Assembly (NCBI RefSeq): GCF_011806565.1
Contig: NZ_JAATOP010000005.1
Location: 124,001-188,000, forward strand
Direction: 5' to 3'
DNA: 64,000 nt
From: Marivivens donghaensis
Lineage (GTDB): Bacteria > Pseudomonadota > Alphaproteobacteria > Rhodobacterales > Rhodobacteraceae
Shown: piece by piece, positions 16,812 through 26,446 of the stretch
Layout of the letters: the number at the start of each line of letters is the position of its first letter
Numbering within the stretch: the stretch's first letter is position 1
Position numbers and translations under genes: made by a program
The notes under the pieces: model-generated
What the model was told of the DNA's origin: nothing
The model's database searches: none
What the model saw: the letters and a program-made list of their open reading frames with translations, nothing else

Positions 16812-16941
16812 GGATGATCCCCGGAATATAGCCAAGAAGCGTCAGCAGCAGGTTGATCCAGAACTGGAGGCCAAGGCCGACCTGAAGGAACACGCCGAGG
16901 GGCGGAATGAAGATGGCGATAAGTACGCGTACGAGATCCAT
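16783..16941 (-). CDS. Pmp3/YqaE (UPF0057) small membrane protein
   Basis: A 52-residue frame from the ATG at 16941 begins MDLVRVLIAIFIPPLGVFLQ and continues VGLGLQFWINLLLTLLGYIP, the hallmark of Pmp3/YqaE proteolipids: two membrane segments joined by a short polar turn, with conserved PPLGV and GYIPG. These proteins affect membrane potential and salt tolerance in yeast and plants. GGAAG lies five to ten bases upstream. It overlaps the DUF4112 gene, so both are probably one transcript. Confidence 0.88.
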   Translation of the reverse strand: MDLVRVLIAIFIPPLGVFLQVGLGLQFWINLLLTLLGYIPGIIHALYIILRD

Positions 16942-17033
16942 AATAAGTTCTTCCGTTGGAATTGCTTTGTTGCATTACCAACGGGGCGACACGCGCATTG
17001 GTTCCCGTTTTCGTGAGATAGATTTGTGCGGCC

Positions 17034-19637
17034 TTATTCGTCCGCTCCCGCTTCGACAGCTTCCGCCGCTGCGGCAGTACGTTTGCGGCGGGCGAATTCT
17101 TCGCGCAGGAAACGCATAAGCTGCGCATCTTCGAGCGGCTTGGTCATGATGTGCGAGGCGCCGACCATTTCGAACTGGCGCATGTCGTCTCCCACCACAG
17201 CCGCAGTCAGGCCGATAATAGGCAGATCGTTGCCTTCCTCGCGCAGGGTGCGGATCAGTTCTGCGCCGTTCATTTCGGGCATGTAGAGGTCAGTAATCAG
17301 GACATCCGGCGGGTCCTGATGGATCAGCTCCAGCGCGCGGCGACCCGTGGGCGCGGTGATGACGCTGCCCATGTATTTGCGCAGGCGGGCCGACGTAACC
17401 TCGGCCACCAGTGCGTTGTCCTCCGCCAGAACGACACGCAGGCTGGCGAAGTCCAGATCGGCGGCGTCGGGATCGTCCGCATCGGGCAGGAGCGTGCCGT
17501 CGGCCAGCGGCTCGGGCAGGCGGATGTGATAGCCCGCACCGCCTTCGGGGGCGGGGAAGTATTCGACATGGCCGCCAAGCACATGCGCAGAGCTTTTGAC
17601 GATATAGAGGCCCAGGCCGCTGCCGTCGGGACGGTTTCGCGGATCATCACCCGTGCCGCGCTGGAACGGCTGGAACAGGCGCTCGACCTGATCGGGCGGG
17701 ATGCCGACGCCGTCATCGCTGATCGACCAGACACCGATGCGGCTGCTGTCCTCGACGTTATAGGCCGAGCGGTAGCTGATGGTGATCGTCGTACACTGCG
17801 AGTGGATGATGGCGTTGCGGATGAGGTTGCCGAGGATCTGCTTGATCCGGACATTGTCGCCCATACAGGTCTCGTTCGCCCCGTCGCCAAGGCGCAGGCG
17901 GATCAGCACTTCTGCGGCTTCGGCCTGCATCTCGAAAGTGTTCTTGATCGACTCGGCCAGTTCGAACGGCACAAACGGCACGAGGTTCACCGGCAGGTTC
18001 TTCTCGGGGTTCACCGCCTGACGCATGTCGGTCAGCACACCAAGAAGCTGGTCGGTCGACTCGCGCAGGCGGGCGTGGAGGCGGTCGTAGTCCACCTGCG
18101 GCTCGTCCATATCGTCGATCAGCATGGAGATGATAGACGCGGGCGTCCGAAGTTCGTGGCTGATGATCGAGAACAGCTGCTTTTGCTTGTCGTTATTGCT
18201 CGACAACTCGGCCATCGTCTCGCGCAGGGCTTTTTCCTGAAGGTGTTCGCCTGTTACATCGACCACAAGGCCGAGGATGCTGCGCTCGTTTCGCTGGCCG
18301 CGCTCGTTCCAGAGGAACAAACGCAAGGTGCGCGACAGGCTGCTGGTGGGCGAGTCCTTGAGGCGGGCGAGCAGCGTTTTACTGTCCGCGCCATTGCCGA
18401 ACATCATGTCCCGCAACTCTTCCTGCTGTTCGGGCGGAAACTGCCGCATCATCGACGTCAGGTCGATTTCGGACCCGAGGTTGAGCATCCGCTGGGTCAC
18501 AGGGTCGACGCTGACCAGACGGTTGTGCAGGTCGATCGAAAACACGCCGACGCCCGCGTTGTTGCGGACGGTATTCAGGCGGCGGATCGAGCCCATCTGC
18601 TTTTCACGCCGGTAGTGGTCGTGGCTGCGGATGGCGAGCAGCAGCATGATGATGAAGAACGCGCCGAGCGAGTAGATCTCCAGCACCAGTTCGGCGCGGG
18701 TTTCGGGCGGCTCGATGTCGATGACGGCTCCGGTCAGGCCGATGTAGAACATCAGACCGACCGTGAGGGTGGGGATCACCAGCGCGAACGGCAAAAGGAT
18801 TGCCAGCAGACCGCAAAGCGCCAGCGCGTCCCACGTCTCGTCGAGCCGGAACCCGTTGTTACCGAGGAGCGCCAGCAGCGGGAACAGCGCGGCATAGGGC
18901 AGGGCGCGAATGACATGTTCTTCGCGCGGGATACGCAGGATGCCGATCAGCAGGCCCATGATTGTGATGCCGCCATAGGCCGATTTCACGAACGCTTCAA
19001 AGGTGTAGCCCGCATCCAGCCCGATACTTTGCGCCGCGTTAGGCGAGTGGATGAGAGCGGTGTTGATGAACACCGGCACCATCAGACACAGGAACAGCGC
19101 GAACACAGGCCCCGAGGTAATCGACAGCACGAGGTCGAGCAGGAACGGTTCGAACGCGCGGTGTAGCATAACGTGAAGCGCGCGGGCACACATGCCCAGC
19201 AGGATCGACACCAGCAGGTTCGCGCCAAGACCGATCCAGAGCAGAGCAATGAACTCCGAGGTTTCGCCCGCGATGGTATAGCCGCGCATGGCGATAAACG
19301 GCGTTACGGCATAGAAGAGGGCGAAAGTGACGATCGGTATCCAGATATAACGCCTGGGATAGATAAAGACGCCCAGCACCACGGTCACGCCGGCCACGTG
19401 CGGAAAAAGGTCCGTCAGCGCATCGCCGCTATGTTCGATGGCGTGGCCACGCGTCAGCATGACGACCCAGAACATCATGAAGATACCGTAGATCAGGCTC
19501 AGCCGGACCGGCTTGTCTTCGATTTGTTCGCGGATGCGGTAAATGTGCGAGCGTTCGGTATCCTGAAACAGGTAGAAGTCGGTTGCATCGGTGCGCTTCC
19601 GGTTCTTCTTTCTACTCTGATTTTGGCCGAACAACAT
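17034..19637 (-). CDS. Membrane-bound hybrid histidine kinase with receiver domain
   Basis: The 867-residue protein has roughly ten hydrophobic segments in residues 45-345, a PAS-like linker (NNAGVGVFSIDLHNRLVSVDP), a HisKA domain with the phospho-accepting histidine in FSIISHELRTP (near 492), an ATPase domain (NLIRNAIIHS, DDGVGIPPDQ, GSGLGLYIV) and a C-terminal receiver with the phospho-acceptor aspartate in VLITDLYMP (near 779) and the conserved Lys in IMTKPLE. It lacks an output domain, so signal passes to a separate partner. The large polytopic sensor suggests a membrane or transported ligand. It is divergent from the urea transporter, but no functional link is shown. Confidence 0.9.
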   Translation of the reverse strand: MLFGQNQSRKKNRKRTDATDFYLFQDTERSHIYRIREQIEDKPVRLSLIYGIFMMFWVVMLTRGHAIEHSGDALTDLFPHVAGVTVVLGVFIYPRRYIWIPIVTFALFYAVTPFIAMRGYTIAGETSEFIALLWIGLGANLLVSILLGMCARALHVMLHRAFEPFLLDLVLSITSGPVFALFLCLMVPVFINTALIHSPNAAQSIGLDAGYTFEAFVKSAYGGITIMGLLIGILRIPREEHVIRALPYAALFPLLALLGNNGFRLDETWDALALCGLLAILLPFALVIPTLTVGLMFYIGLTGAVIDIEPPETRAELVLEIYSLGAFFIIMLLLAIRSHDHYRREKQMGSIRRLNTVRNNAGVGVFSIDLHNRLVSVDPVTQRMLNLGSEIDLTSMMRQFPPEQQEELRDMMFGNGADSKTLLARLKDSPTSSLSRTLRLFLWNERGQRNERSILGLVVDVTGEHLQEKALRETMAELSSNNDKQKQLFSIISHELRTPASIISMLIDDMDEPQVDYDRLHARLRESTDQLLGVLTDMRQAVNPEKNLPVNLVPFVPFELAESIKNTFEMQAEAAEVLIRLRLGDGANETCMGDNVRIKQILGNLIRNAIIHSQCTTITISYRSAYNVEDSSRIGVWSISDDGVGIPPDQVERLFQPFQRGTGDDPRNRPDGSGLGLYIVKSSAHVLGGHVEYFPAPEGGAGYHIRLPEPLADGTLLPDADDPDAADLDFASLRVVLAEDNALVAEVTSARLRKYMGSVITAPTGRRALELIHQDPPDVLITDLYMPEMNGAELIRTLREEGNDLPIIGLTAAVVGDDMRQFEMVGASHIMTKPLEDAQLMRFLREEFARRKRTAAAAEAVEAGADE

Positions 19638-20276
19638 TAGTTCAGATCCCGGTCACTCTTCGGTGGTTACTGGCACTACCCTAGTCGCCATATCTGCCAA
19701 CCTAAACTCACCCTCAACGGGCTAGGAGCATAAGACAAATACTCCTTGGTATAGTCCGGCGGAAGTCAGGCTTTCCGGCGGGCGACGTCGCAATTTCAAG
19801 AACATAGAAGTCGCTTGATCCATTTATGAGTACTTAGGTGCTGCCTAATCAACCTTTGATTTACTGTTACTATATCATTCTCTCATGTGCGGATTCGAGG
19901 ATGTGTCCCTGATGTCAGGCACAAAAGGACGAAATCGGATGACGATTGGCCGCTTTCGAGCGCCGTGACCTCACGGAACCGTTATCGACGTGTCTATTTA
20001 TTGGGCAGTTTTGCGCATGTTGGTGAATTTTTGAACATGCATTCCTGAATCAAGTTCTCAGCATGCGGCGGGATTTGCGCTGCGGACGTACCGTCAGGCA
20101 CCTTCTGCCCTGCGGGTATCACCGCCCGCCAAAACCGCCGCGCGAAGGGTCAATCCTGGCAGACCACTCCCTTCGACGCGACTTCAGCAACAAGGCTGCA
20201 GTCCGACTGTAACCGACCGGTTTCTGTTTGCACAGAGGCCCGGATGGAAGACGGCTGCGCCAACAGGGGACTACCT
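19638..20276. other. Long divergent intergenic region, kinase / urtA
   Basis: About 640 bases without a convincing gene. The stretch 19780-20040 is clearly richer in A+T than its surroundings. It should carry the promoters of the kinase (leftward) and of urtABCDE (rightward). No guanidine riboswitch motif was found. The urtA ribosome site AGGGGA is at 20265-20270. Confidence 0.55.
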
Positions 20277-21566
20277 ATGTTCAAGAAATTCATGCTGCCC
20301 GCTCTTTCCTCCGCTGCGCTGATCGCCGGTGCGGGCGCCGCTTTCGCCGAATGTGAAGCGCCGATCAAGGTCGGTGTCCTGCACTCGCTCTCCGGCACGA
20401 TGGCCATCTCCGAAACCACCCTCAAAGACACCATGCTGATGCTGGTCGAAGCCCAGAACGCCAAGGGCGGTCTGCTGGGTTGTGAACTCGAAGCCGTTGT
20501 CGTCGACCCCGCGTCCGACTGGCCGCTCTTCGCTGAAAAGGCCCGCGAGCTTCTGACCGTTCACGAAGTCGACGTCATCTTCGGCAACTGGACCTCGGTT
20601 TCGCGTAAATCGGTTCTGCCGGTCATCGAAGAACTGAACGGCCTTCTGTTCTACCCCGTCCAGTACGAAGGCGAAGAGTCCTCGCGCAACGTATTCTACA
20701 CCGGCGCCGCTCCGAACCAGCAGGCTATTCCGGCTGTCGACTACTTCCTCGAAGAACTCGGCGTAGAGAAGTTCGCGCTGCTCGGCACCGACTACGTCTA
20801 CCCGCGCACCACCAACAACATCCTCGAAGCCTACCTTCAGGACAACGGCATCGCTGCCGAAGATATTTTCGTCAACTACACCCCGTTCGGCCAGTCGGAC
20901 TGGGCGACCATCGTGTCCGACGTCGTTGCGCTGGGCGCTGACGGCAAGTCGGTCGGCGTGATCTCGACCATCAACGGCGACGCGAACATCGGCTTCTACA
21001 AAGAACTCGCGGCTCAGGGCGTTTCGGCAGAAGACATTCCGGTCGTCGCATTCTCGGTCGGTGAAGAAGAGCTTTCGGGCCTCGACACCTCGAACCTCGT
21101 CGGCCACCTCGCTGCATGGAACTACTTCATGTCGGCAGATACCGAAGAGAACGCGTCCTTCATCGACGAATGGCACGCCTTCATCGGTGACGACGCGCGC
21201 GTGACCAACGACCCGATGGAAGCTCACTACATCGGCTTCAACATGTGGGTTCAGGCGGTCGAGGAAATCGGCACCACCGACGTTGACGCCGTCATCGACG
21301 CAATGCCGGGCCAGACCTTCCCGAACCTGACCGGCTCGACCGCTGAAATGCTGCCGAACCACCACCTGACCAAGCCGGTCCTGATCGGTGAAATCCTCGA
21401 AGACGGCCAATTCGACATCATCTCGCAGACCGAGCCGGTCGCAGGTGACGCATGGACCGACTTCCTGCCGGAATCGGCTGTCCTGGAATCGGATTGGGTC
21501 GACCTCAAGTGCGGCATGTACAACACCGAAACCGAGACCTGCGTCCAGCTGACCTCGAACTACTGA
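20277..21566 (+). CDS. urtA: Urea ABC transporter, substrate-binding protein
   Basis: The 429-residue periplasmic protein begins with a signal peptide (MFKKFMLPALSSAALIAGAG, cleavage after AFA). It then shows the urea-type branched-chain amino-acid-binding fold: IKVGVLHSLSGTMAISE, VDVIFGNWTSVSRKSVLPV, GLLFYPVQYEGEESS, NYFMS and GFNMWVQAVE, closely matching UrtA. It delivers urea to UrtBC. The ATG at 20277 follows AGGGGA; the upstream frame adds only non-signal residues. First gene of the urtABCDE operon. Confidence 0.95.
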   Translation: MFKKFMLPALSSAALIAGAGAAFAECEAPIKVGVLHSLSGTMAISETTLKDTMLMLVEAQNAKGGLLGCELEAVVVDPASDWPLFAEKARELLTVHEVDVIFGNWTSVSRKSVLPVIEELNGLLFYPVQYEGEESSRNVFYTGAAPNQQAIPAVDYFLEELGVEKFALLGTDYVYPRTTNNILEAYLQDNGIAAEDIFVNYTPFGQSDWATIVSDVVALGADGKSVGVISTINGDANIGFYKELAAQGVSAEDIPVVAFSVGEEELSGLDTSNLVGHLAAWNYFMSADTEENASFIDEWHAFIGDDARVTNDPMEAHYIGFNMWVQAVEEIGTTDVDAVIDAMPGQTFPNLTGSTAEMLPNHHLTKPVLIGEILEDGQFDIISQTEPVAGDAWTDFLPESAVLESDWVDLKCGMYNTETETCVQLTSNY

Positions 21567-21639
21567 TCCTGTGATCAAGGGCAGGGGCGCGCGTCGCCCC
21601 TTGCCACCCTCCCCGAATACCCTTTCAAGGAGACGCGAG

Positions 21640-23574
21640 ATGTTCCGCGCCCTTCTGCTCGCCTGCGCTCTGACCGTCTCGGCTGTCTGCGCATCGGCTC
21701 AGGACCTGCAATCGGTCCTTCAGGAAGACCCCGCCCTCTATAACAAACCTTCCCGCGGCACGACCGCCGACGCTGTCGAGGCCCTTCTGGCTTCCGGCGC
21801 GTACGATGTCGCCACTTTCCTCGAACGCTGGCAGGGCAAAGAGGTCTGGCAGCACGACGATGGCCGCTTCGTTTATGTCACCGACAGCGATCCCTACACG
21901 CTGATCGACATCGACACAGGCGAGGAGATCGGCACCGCCGACAAGGGCGAGCTTACCCAGATCAAACCGAACGCAGGTGTGCGCGGCGTGATTGGCTCGG
22001 CGCTGGTACGTTTCCAGCTGTCCGACCCTGATCCCGCCCGCCGCATCGCCGCGCTCGACGCCATCAACCGCGACGGTTCCGCAGAACATCTCGAACCGCT
22101 CGCCGCCTCGCTCGAAGGCGAAACCGACCCCGACATCGCCGCCCGCAAGGAGCGCCTGCTGTCGCTGCTCACTGCCCGTTTCGGCGATACCACAGAAGCC
22201 CGCGTCGAGGCGATCAATTCGCTGGCCGAAGGCGTCAGCCTCGACAGCCGCGCGGCGCTGAACCAGATCCTCACCACCCGTTCCAGCGTCGCTGCCGAAG
22301 TGCCCGAAGGCACCAACGTCGCCCGCATCCGGAAGGTCGATGACACCTTCACCGTCGATGCCGCCTACGCCGAACTGGCCTCCGCCGGCCTCGCCCCGAC
22401 CACCGTGAGCGATGCCGATGTGAAATCGGCCCTCACCGCGCACATCGTTGACGGCGAGGTCGCCGGCGTCCCCGTCGCCCAGATGAACGACCCCGCCGCC
22501 CGCATTCGTGCCTACCAGTCGCTCGTCGACGCAGGGCAGGCCGCGCCCTTCGTGCCGCCCGCCGACCGCGAGGCCGCCGTCAAAGCGCACATTTTCTTCG
22601 ACGCCTACGTCGAACCCGATGCAGCCGTCACCGATGCCGCCTACGCCGCGATGCGCGACGTGGACCTCAAGGTCAGCGCGATGCAGACCGCCGACATCGC
22701 GCTCGATGCGGTGTCCTTGGCGTCGATCTACTTCCTCGCAGCCATCGGCCTTGCCATCACCTTCGGCGTGATGGGCGTCATCAACATGGCCCACGGCGAA
22801 TTCATCATGATGGGCGCCTACACCGGATACGTCGTGCAGCAGGTGATCCCAGATTACACCGTCTCGATCATCGTGGCCCTGCCGCTGGCGTTCTGCGTCA
22901 CCTTCGCGGCCGGCGTCGCGATGGAGCGTCTGGTGATCCGCCACCTCTACAAACGCCCGCTGGAAACACTCCTTGCCACCTTCGGCATCTCGATCGCGCT
23001 CCAGCAGATCGCCAAGAACATCTTCGGCACCCAAGCCCGCCCGCTGACTTCGCCCGGTTGGCTGGACGGCGCGCTCGTATTCAACGACGTGGTCTCCATC
23101 AGCTACATCCGCATCGCGATCTTCGTGCTGGCGCTGATCTTCCTCGCGCTGATCCTCTTCGTGCTGAAGCGCACTCGCCTCGGCCTCGAGGTCCGCGCCG
23201 TCACACAGAACCCCGGTATGGCCGCATCGATGGGCATCAACCCCGACCGCATCAACATGCTGACCTTCGGCCTCGGCTCGGGCATCGCAGGGATCGCAGG
23301 CGTCGCTATCGGCCTTTATGCCAAAGTGACCAGCGAAATGGGCGCCGACTACATCGTCCAGAGCTTCATGACCGTCGTCGTCGGCGGTGTGGGCAACGTC
23401 TGGGGCACGCTCGCTGGCGCGTCGCTGATCGGTTTCCTGCAAAAGGGTATCGAGTGGTTCAACCCGTCCAACACGCTGGCGGCGCAGACCTACATGATCC
23501 TCTTCATCATTATCTTCATCCAGTTCCGTCCCAAGGGCATCGTCGCCCTCAAGGGCCGCGCGGCGGGGAACTGA
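21640..23574 (+). CDS. urtB: Urea ABC transporter, permease UrtB
   Basis: The 644-residue protein has a signal peptide, then a ~330-residue extracytoplasmic helical region with HEAT-like character (residues 25-350), and a C-terminal LivH-type permease of about eight spans (MGVINMAHGEFIMMGAYTG, TLLATFGISIALQQIAKN, RAVTQNPGMAASMGIN). The long N-terminal domain is typical of UrtB and distinguishes it from amino-acid permeases. The ATG at 21640 follows AAGGAGA. Works with UrtC as the membrane channel. Confidence 0.95.
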   Translation: MFRALLLACALTVSAVCASAQDLQSVLQEDPALYNKPSRGTTADAVEALLASGAYDVATFLERWQGKEVWQHDDGRFVYVTDSDPYTLIDIDTGEEIGTADKGELTQIKPNAGVRGVIGSALVRFQLSDPDPARRIAALDAINRDGSAEHLEPLAASLEGETDPDIAARKERLLSLLTARFGDTTEARVEAINSLAEGVSLDSRAALNQILTTRSSVAAEVPEGTNVARIRKVDDTFTVDAAYAELASAGLAPTTVSDADVKSALTAHIVDGEVAGVPVAQMNDPAARIRAYQSLVDAGQAAPFVPPADREAAVKAHIFFDAYVEPDAAVTDAAYAAMRDVDLKVSAMQTADIALDAVSLASIYFLAAIGLAITFGVMGVINMAHGEFIMMGAYTGYVVQQVIPDYTVSIIVALPLAFCVTFAAGVAMERLVIRHLYKRPLETLLATFGISIALQQIAKNIFGTQARPLTSPGWLDGALVFNDVVSISYIRIAIFVLALIFLALILFVLKRTRLGLEVRAVTQNPGMAASMGINPDRINMLTFGLGSGIAGIAGVAIGLYAKVTSEMGADYIVQSFMTVVVGGVGNVWGTLAGASLIGFLQKGIEWFNPSNTLAAQTYMILFIIIFIQFRPKGIVALKGRAAGN

Positions 23575-23584
23575 GCATGACCTG

Positions 23585-23635
23585 TCATTCACTCTGGCAA
23601 AAATACCTCGGGGGGACCGGGGGGCTGGCCCCCCG
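23585..23635 (+). repeat. Dispersed repeat (copy E, degenerate) with GC hairpin
   Basis: CATTCACTCTGGCAAAAATACC resembles the 18-mer unit of the other copies, followed by CTCGGGGGGACCGGGGGG and a CCCCCC arm able to pair. Lies between urtB and urtC within the operon. Confidence 0.6.
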
Positions 23636-23677
23636 TGCGTCCTTGAACGTCCGCGCAAACCCCGCAGGAGAGACCCA

Positions 23678-24895
23678 ATGAACAAAACCCTCCTTGCATC
23701 GAACCGCTCGGTCCTGATCTTCCTTCTGGTCCTCGCGATCTTCACCGTGGCCGTCACGCTCATGGCGCAGGCAACGGGCTTCGGTCTGATCTCGACCAGC
23801 TTCGTCAAAACGCTCGGCAAGACGCTGTGCCTTTGTATCATCGCCATCGCGATGGATGTGGTCTGGGGCTACTGCGGCATCCTCAGCCTTGGCCACTTCG
23901 CCTTTTTCGGGATCGGAGGCTACGCTGTCGGCATGTGGCTGATGTATGCGCGCACCGAGGAAATCGTGGCCGCGTCCCTTGCCAACCAGCCGCTACCCGC
24001 CACCGCGCAAGAGGTCTCGGACGCCATCGGGACGCAGATTTTCGGCGTGGTCGGTAGTTCCGAACTTCCCGCGCTTTGGATGTTCGCGCACTCGCTGCCG
24101 CTGCAACTCCTCGCCGTACTGATCGTGCCGGGACTGCTGGCACTGGTCTTCGGCTGGCTCGCGTTCCGCAGCCGCGTGACGGGCGTCTATCTGTCGATCC
24201 TAACGCAGGCGATGACCCTCGCGCTGTCGCTGTATCTCTTCCAGAACGACAGCGGACTGCGTGGTAACAACGGCCTGTCAGGCCTCCAGAACATCCCCGG
24301 CGTTTCGGCGGGTCAGGACTGGGTGTCTGTCTGGTTTTTCTGGGCCTCGGCGCTTGCGCTGGCGCTGGCGTATATCCTCTTCGCCTTCGTCACATCGGGC
24401 AAGATGGGCAGCGTGATCCGCGCGATCCGAGACGACGAATCCCGCGTGAGGTTCCTTGGCTATCACGTTGAAACCTATAAGCTCTTCGTCTTTACCCTCA
24501 CCGCGATGGTGGCTGGGGTCGCAGGGGCGCTCTATTACCCGCAAGCGGGCATCATCAACCCTGCCGAGATCGCGCCGATCGCCTCGATCTACCTTGCGGT
24601 CTGGGTGGCGATCGGTGGTCGCGGTCGCCTCTATGGCGCGGTCATCGGCGCCACGTTTGTCTCGCTCCTGTCGTCGTGGTTCACGGGCGGCGGAGCCCCC
24701 GCGATCAACCTCGGTTTCTACAAGATCGTCTGGACCGACTGGTGGCTCGTACTGCTCGGCTTCTCGTTCGTGGCGGTGACGCTGTTCTTCCCGCAGGGCA
24801 TCGGCGGCCTCTTTGACTACGTCGCGGTCAAGCGCAATGCGAACTACGGCCCCGATGACGGCAGCTGGCGCGCAGAAGAAGGAAAACCGGAATGA
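23678..24895 (+). CDS. urtC: Urea ABC transporter, permease UrtC
   Basis: The 405-residue LivM-type permease has about ten spans. The motifs AIAMDVVWGYCGILSLGHFAFFGIGGYA and RVRFLGYHVETYKLFVFTLTA are UrtC-like. It pairs with UrtB to form the urea channel. Its stop overlaps the urtD start by ATGA, which shows coupled translation. Confidence 0.95.
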   Translation: MNKTLLASNRSVLIFLLVLAIFTVAVTLMAQATGFGLISTSFVKTLGKTLCLCIIAIAMDVVWGYCGILSLGHFAFFGIGGYAVGMWLMYARTEEIVAASLANQPLPATAQEVSDAIGTQIFGVVGSSELPALWMFAHSLPLQLLAVLIVPGLLALVFGWLAFRSRVTGVYLSILTQAMTLALSLYLFQNDSGLRGNNGLSGLQNIPGVSAGQDWVSVWFFWASALALALAYILFAFVTSGKMGSVIRAIRDDESRVRFLGYHVETYKLFVFTLTAMVAGVAGALYYPQAGIINPAEIAPIASIYLAVWVAIGGRGRLYGAVIGATFVSLLSSWFTGGGAPAINLGFYKIVWTDWWLVLLGFSFVAVTLFFPQGIGGLFDYVAVKRNANYGPDDGSWRAEEGKPE

Positions 24896-25632
24896 GCAGA
24901 CTTCTCGAAGTATCCGGCGTGTCCAAGACCTTCGACGGCTTCCGCGCCATCAACAACCTCTCGATCGCCGTCGACGAACCCGAGCTCCGCGCCGTGATCG
25001 GCCCCAACGGGGCGGGCAAGACCACGTTCATGGACATCATCACCGGCAAGACCAAGCCGGACGAGGGTACCGTTGTTTTCGGGGACAAATCGATCAGCCT
25101 TGTGGGCATGTCCGAAAGCAAGATCGCCCGCGAAGGCATCGGCCGCAAATTCCAGAAGCCGACCGTGTTCGAGGCGCAGACCGTGCGCGAGAACCTCGCC
25201 ATGGCTTTGAAGAATGATCGCGGCCCGTTCGACGTGCTGTTCTACAAAAAGAACCGTGACGACAGCGCCCGCATTCTGGAACTGGCCGAGGAAATCGGCC
25301 TCGCAGATCAACTGGACCGGATGTCGGGCGAGTTGTCCCACGGCCAGAAGCAGTGGCTGGAAATCGGGATGCTGTTGGCGCAGGACCCGCGTCTGCTGCT
25401 TGTGGACGAGCCCGCTGCGGGGATGACGCCGGCGGAGCGCGAGCAGACGACCGATCTGCTGAAGCGCGCCGCGAAAACCCGTGCCGTGGTGGTCGTCGAG
25501 CACGATATGGAGTTCGTCCGCCGCCTCAACTGCAAAGTCACTGTCCTGCACGAAGGATCGGTGCTGGCCGAGGGCAGCCTCGACCACGTCACCGCCAACC
25601 CGCAGGTCATCGAAGTCTATCTGGGGCGCTGA
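24892..25632 (+). CDS. urtD: Urea ABC transporter, ATPase UrtD
   Basis: The 246-residue LivG-type ATPase has Walker A GPNGAGKTT, signature LSHGQKQWLEIGM and Walker B LLLVDEPAAGMTPAE. The histidine in the signature and the E-x-E-x-R after Walker B are usual for UrtD. Powers urea import on the cytoplasmic side. ATGA overlap with urtC. Confidence 0.95.
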   Translation: MSRLLEVSGVSKTFDGFRAINNLSIAVDEPELRAVIGPNGAGKTTFMDIITGKTKPDEGTVVFGDKSISLVGMSESKIAREGIGRKFQKPTVFEAQTVRENLAMALKNDRGPFDVLFYKKNRDDSARILELAEEIGLADQLDRMSGELSHGQKQWLEIGMLLAQDPRLLLVDEPAAGMTPAEREQTTDLLKRAAKTRAVVVVEHDMEFVRRLNCKVTVLHEGSVLAEGSLDHVTANPQVIEVYLGR

Positions 25633-25634
25633 AC

Positions 25635-26330
25635 ATGCTCGAAATCGAAAATCTCACGCTGAAATACGGTCAGAGCCAGATCCTCAACGGCATTTCCATG
25701 ACCGCCGAGGCGGGGCAGGTCACCGCCGTCATGGGCACGAACGGGGTCGGGAAGACCTCGCTGCTCAAGGCTATCGCAGGCCGCCATCCCTACGAGGACG
25801 GTCGCATCGTGCTGGACGGGAAGGAGCTCAAGCACCTCACCGCTTTCGGAGCTGCGCGGGCAGGGATCGCCTATGTCCCGCAGGGCCGCGAGGTGTTCCC
25901 GCTGATGACCGTGCAGGAAAATCTGGAGAGCGGGTTTGCCTGCCTTGATCGTAACGAGCGCGGTGTCCCTGACCGGATATTCGAGCTGTTCCCGATCCTG
26001 AAAGACTTCCTGCATCGCCGCGGCGGCGACCTTTCGGGCGGCCAGCAGCAACAGCTTGCCATCGCCCGCGCGCTCATCACGCGGCCGCGCGTCCTGCTGC
26101 TCGACGAGCCGACCGAGGGCATCCAGCCCAACATCATCCAGCAGATCGGGCGCGTCATTGCCCAGCTGCGCGAAGAGGGCGAGATCGCTGTGGTGCTGGT
26201 GGAGCAGTACTTCGATTTTGCTTTCGATCTGGCGGATGACTTCTACGCGGTGAACCGTGGATCGGTCGTGCTGCACGAGCCCAAGGCCACGCTGGCGCGA
26301 GAGGTTCTGCTGGAGCGCGTGTCGATCTGA
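25635..26330 (+). CDS. urtE: Urea ABC transporter, ATPase UrtE
   Basis: The 231-residue LivF-type ATPase begins MLEIENLTLKYGQSQILNG, two bases after the urtD stop. Walker A is GTNGVGKTS, signature LSGGQQQQLAIARALI and Walker B VLLLDEPTEGIQPNI. The latter GIQPNI is typical of UrtE. Last gene of the five-gene operon. No urease genes are within the window. Confidence 0.95.
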   Translation: MLEIENLTLKYGQSQILNGISMTAEAGQVTAVMGTNGVGKTSLLKAIAGRHPYEDGRIVLDGKELKHLTAFGAARAGIAYVPQGREVFPLMTVQENLESGFACLDRNERGVPDRIFELFPILKDFLHRRGGDLSGGQQQQLAIARALITRPRVLLLDEPTEGIQPNIIQQIGRVIAQLREEGEIAVVLVEQYFDFAFDLADDFYAVNRGSVVLHEPKATLAREVLLERVSI

Positions 26331-26332
26331 CG

Positions 26333-26386
26333 GAGCGGGGGCCAGCCCCCGCACCCCCGGGATATTTGAAGCACAAAGGCAGCAGC
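26333..26386 (+). repeat. Dispersed repeat (copy F, second type)
   Basis: A GGGG/CCCC-rich arm, then CCCCCGGGATATTTGAAGCAC, nearly the unit at 13815-13840 on the opposite strand. Sits in the gap between urtE and kdsA. Confidence 0.65.
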
Positions 26387-26446
26387 GATGGACGCAGCCT
26401 TTGTGCGTGTCTATATGCAGGGCAAGCCAATTCAAGGAGAGCGCCC

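Noticed and set aside
19720-19790. Guanidine riboswitch or other structured leader upstream of urtA
   Set aside because: The GC-rich arms here do not carry the conserved ACACGG and CUAGGG elements in the right order, and the position is too far from urtA.
20012-20027. NtrC-like site TGCGCATGTTGGTGAA upstream of urtA
   Set aside because: One base shorter than the usual NtrC palindrome and only half-matching; no sigma-54 -24/-12 pair was found.
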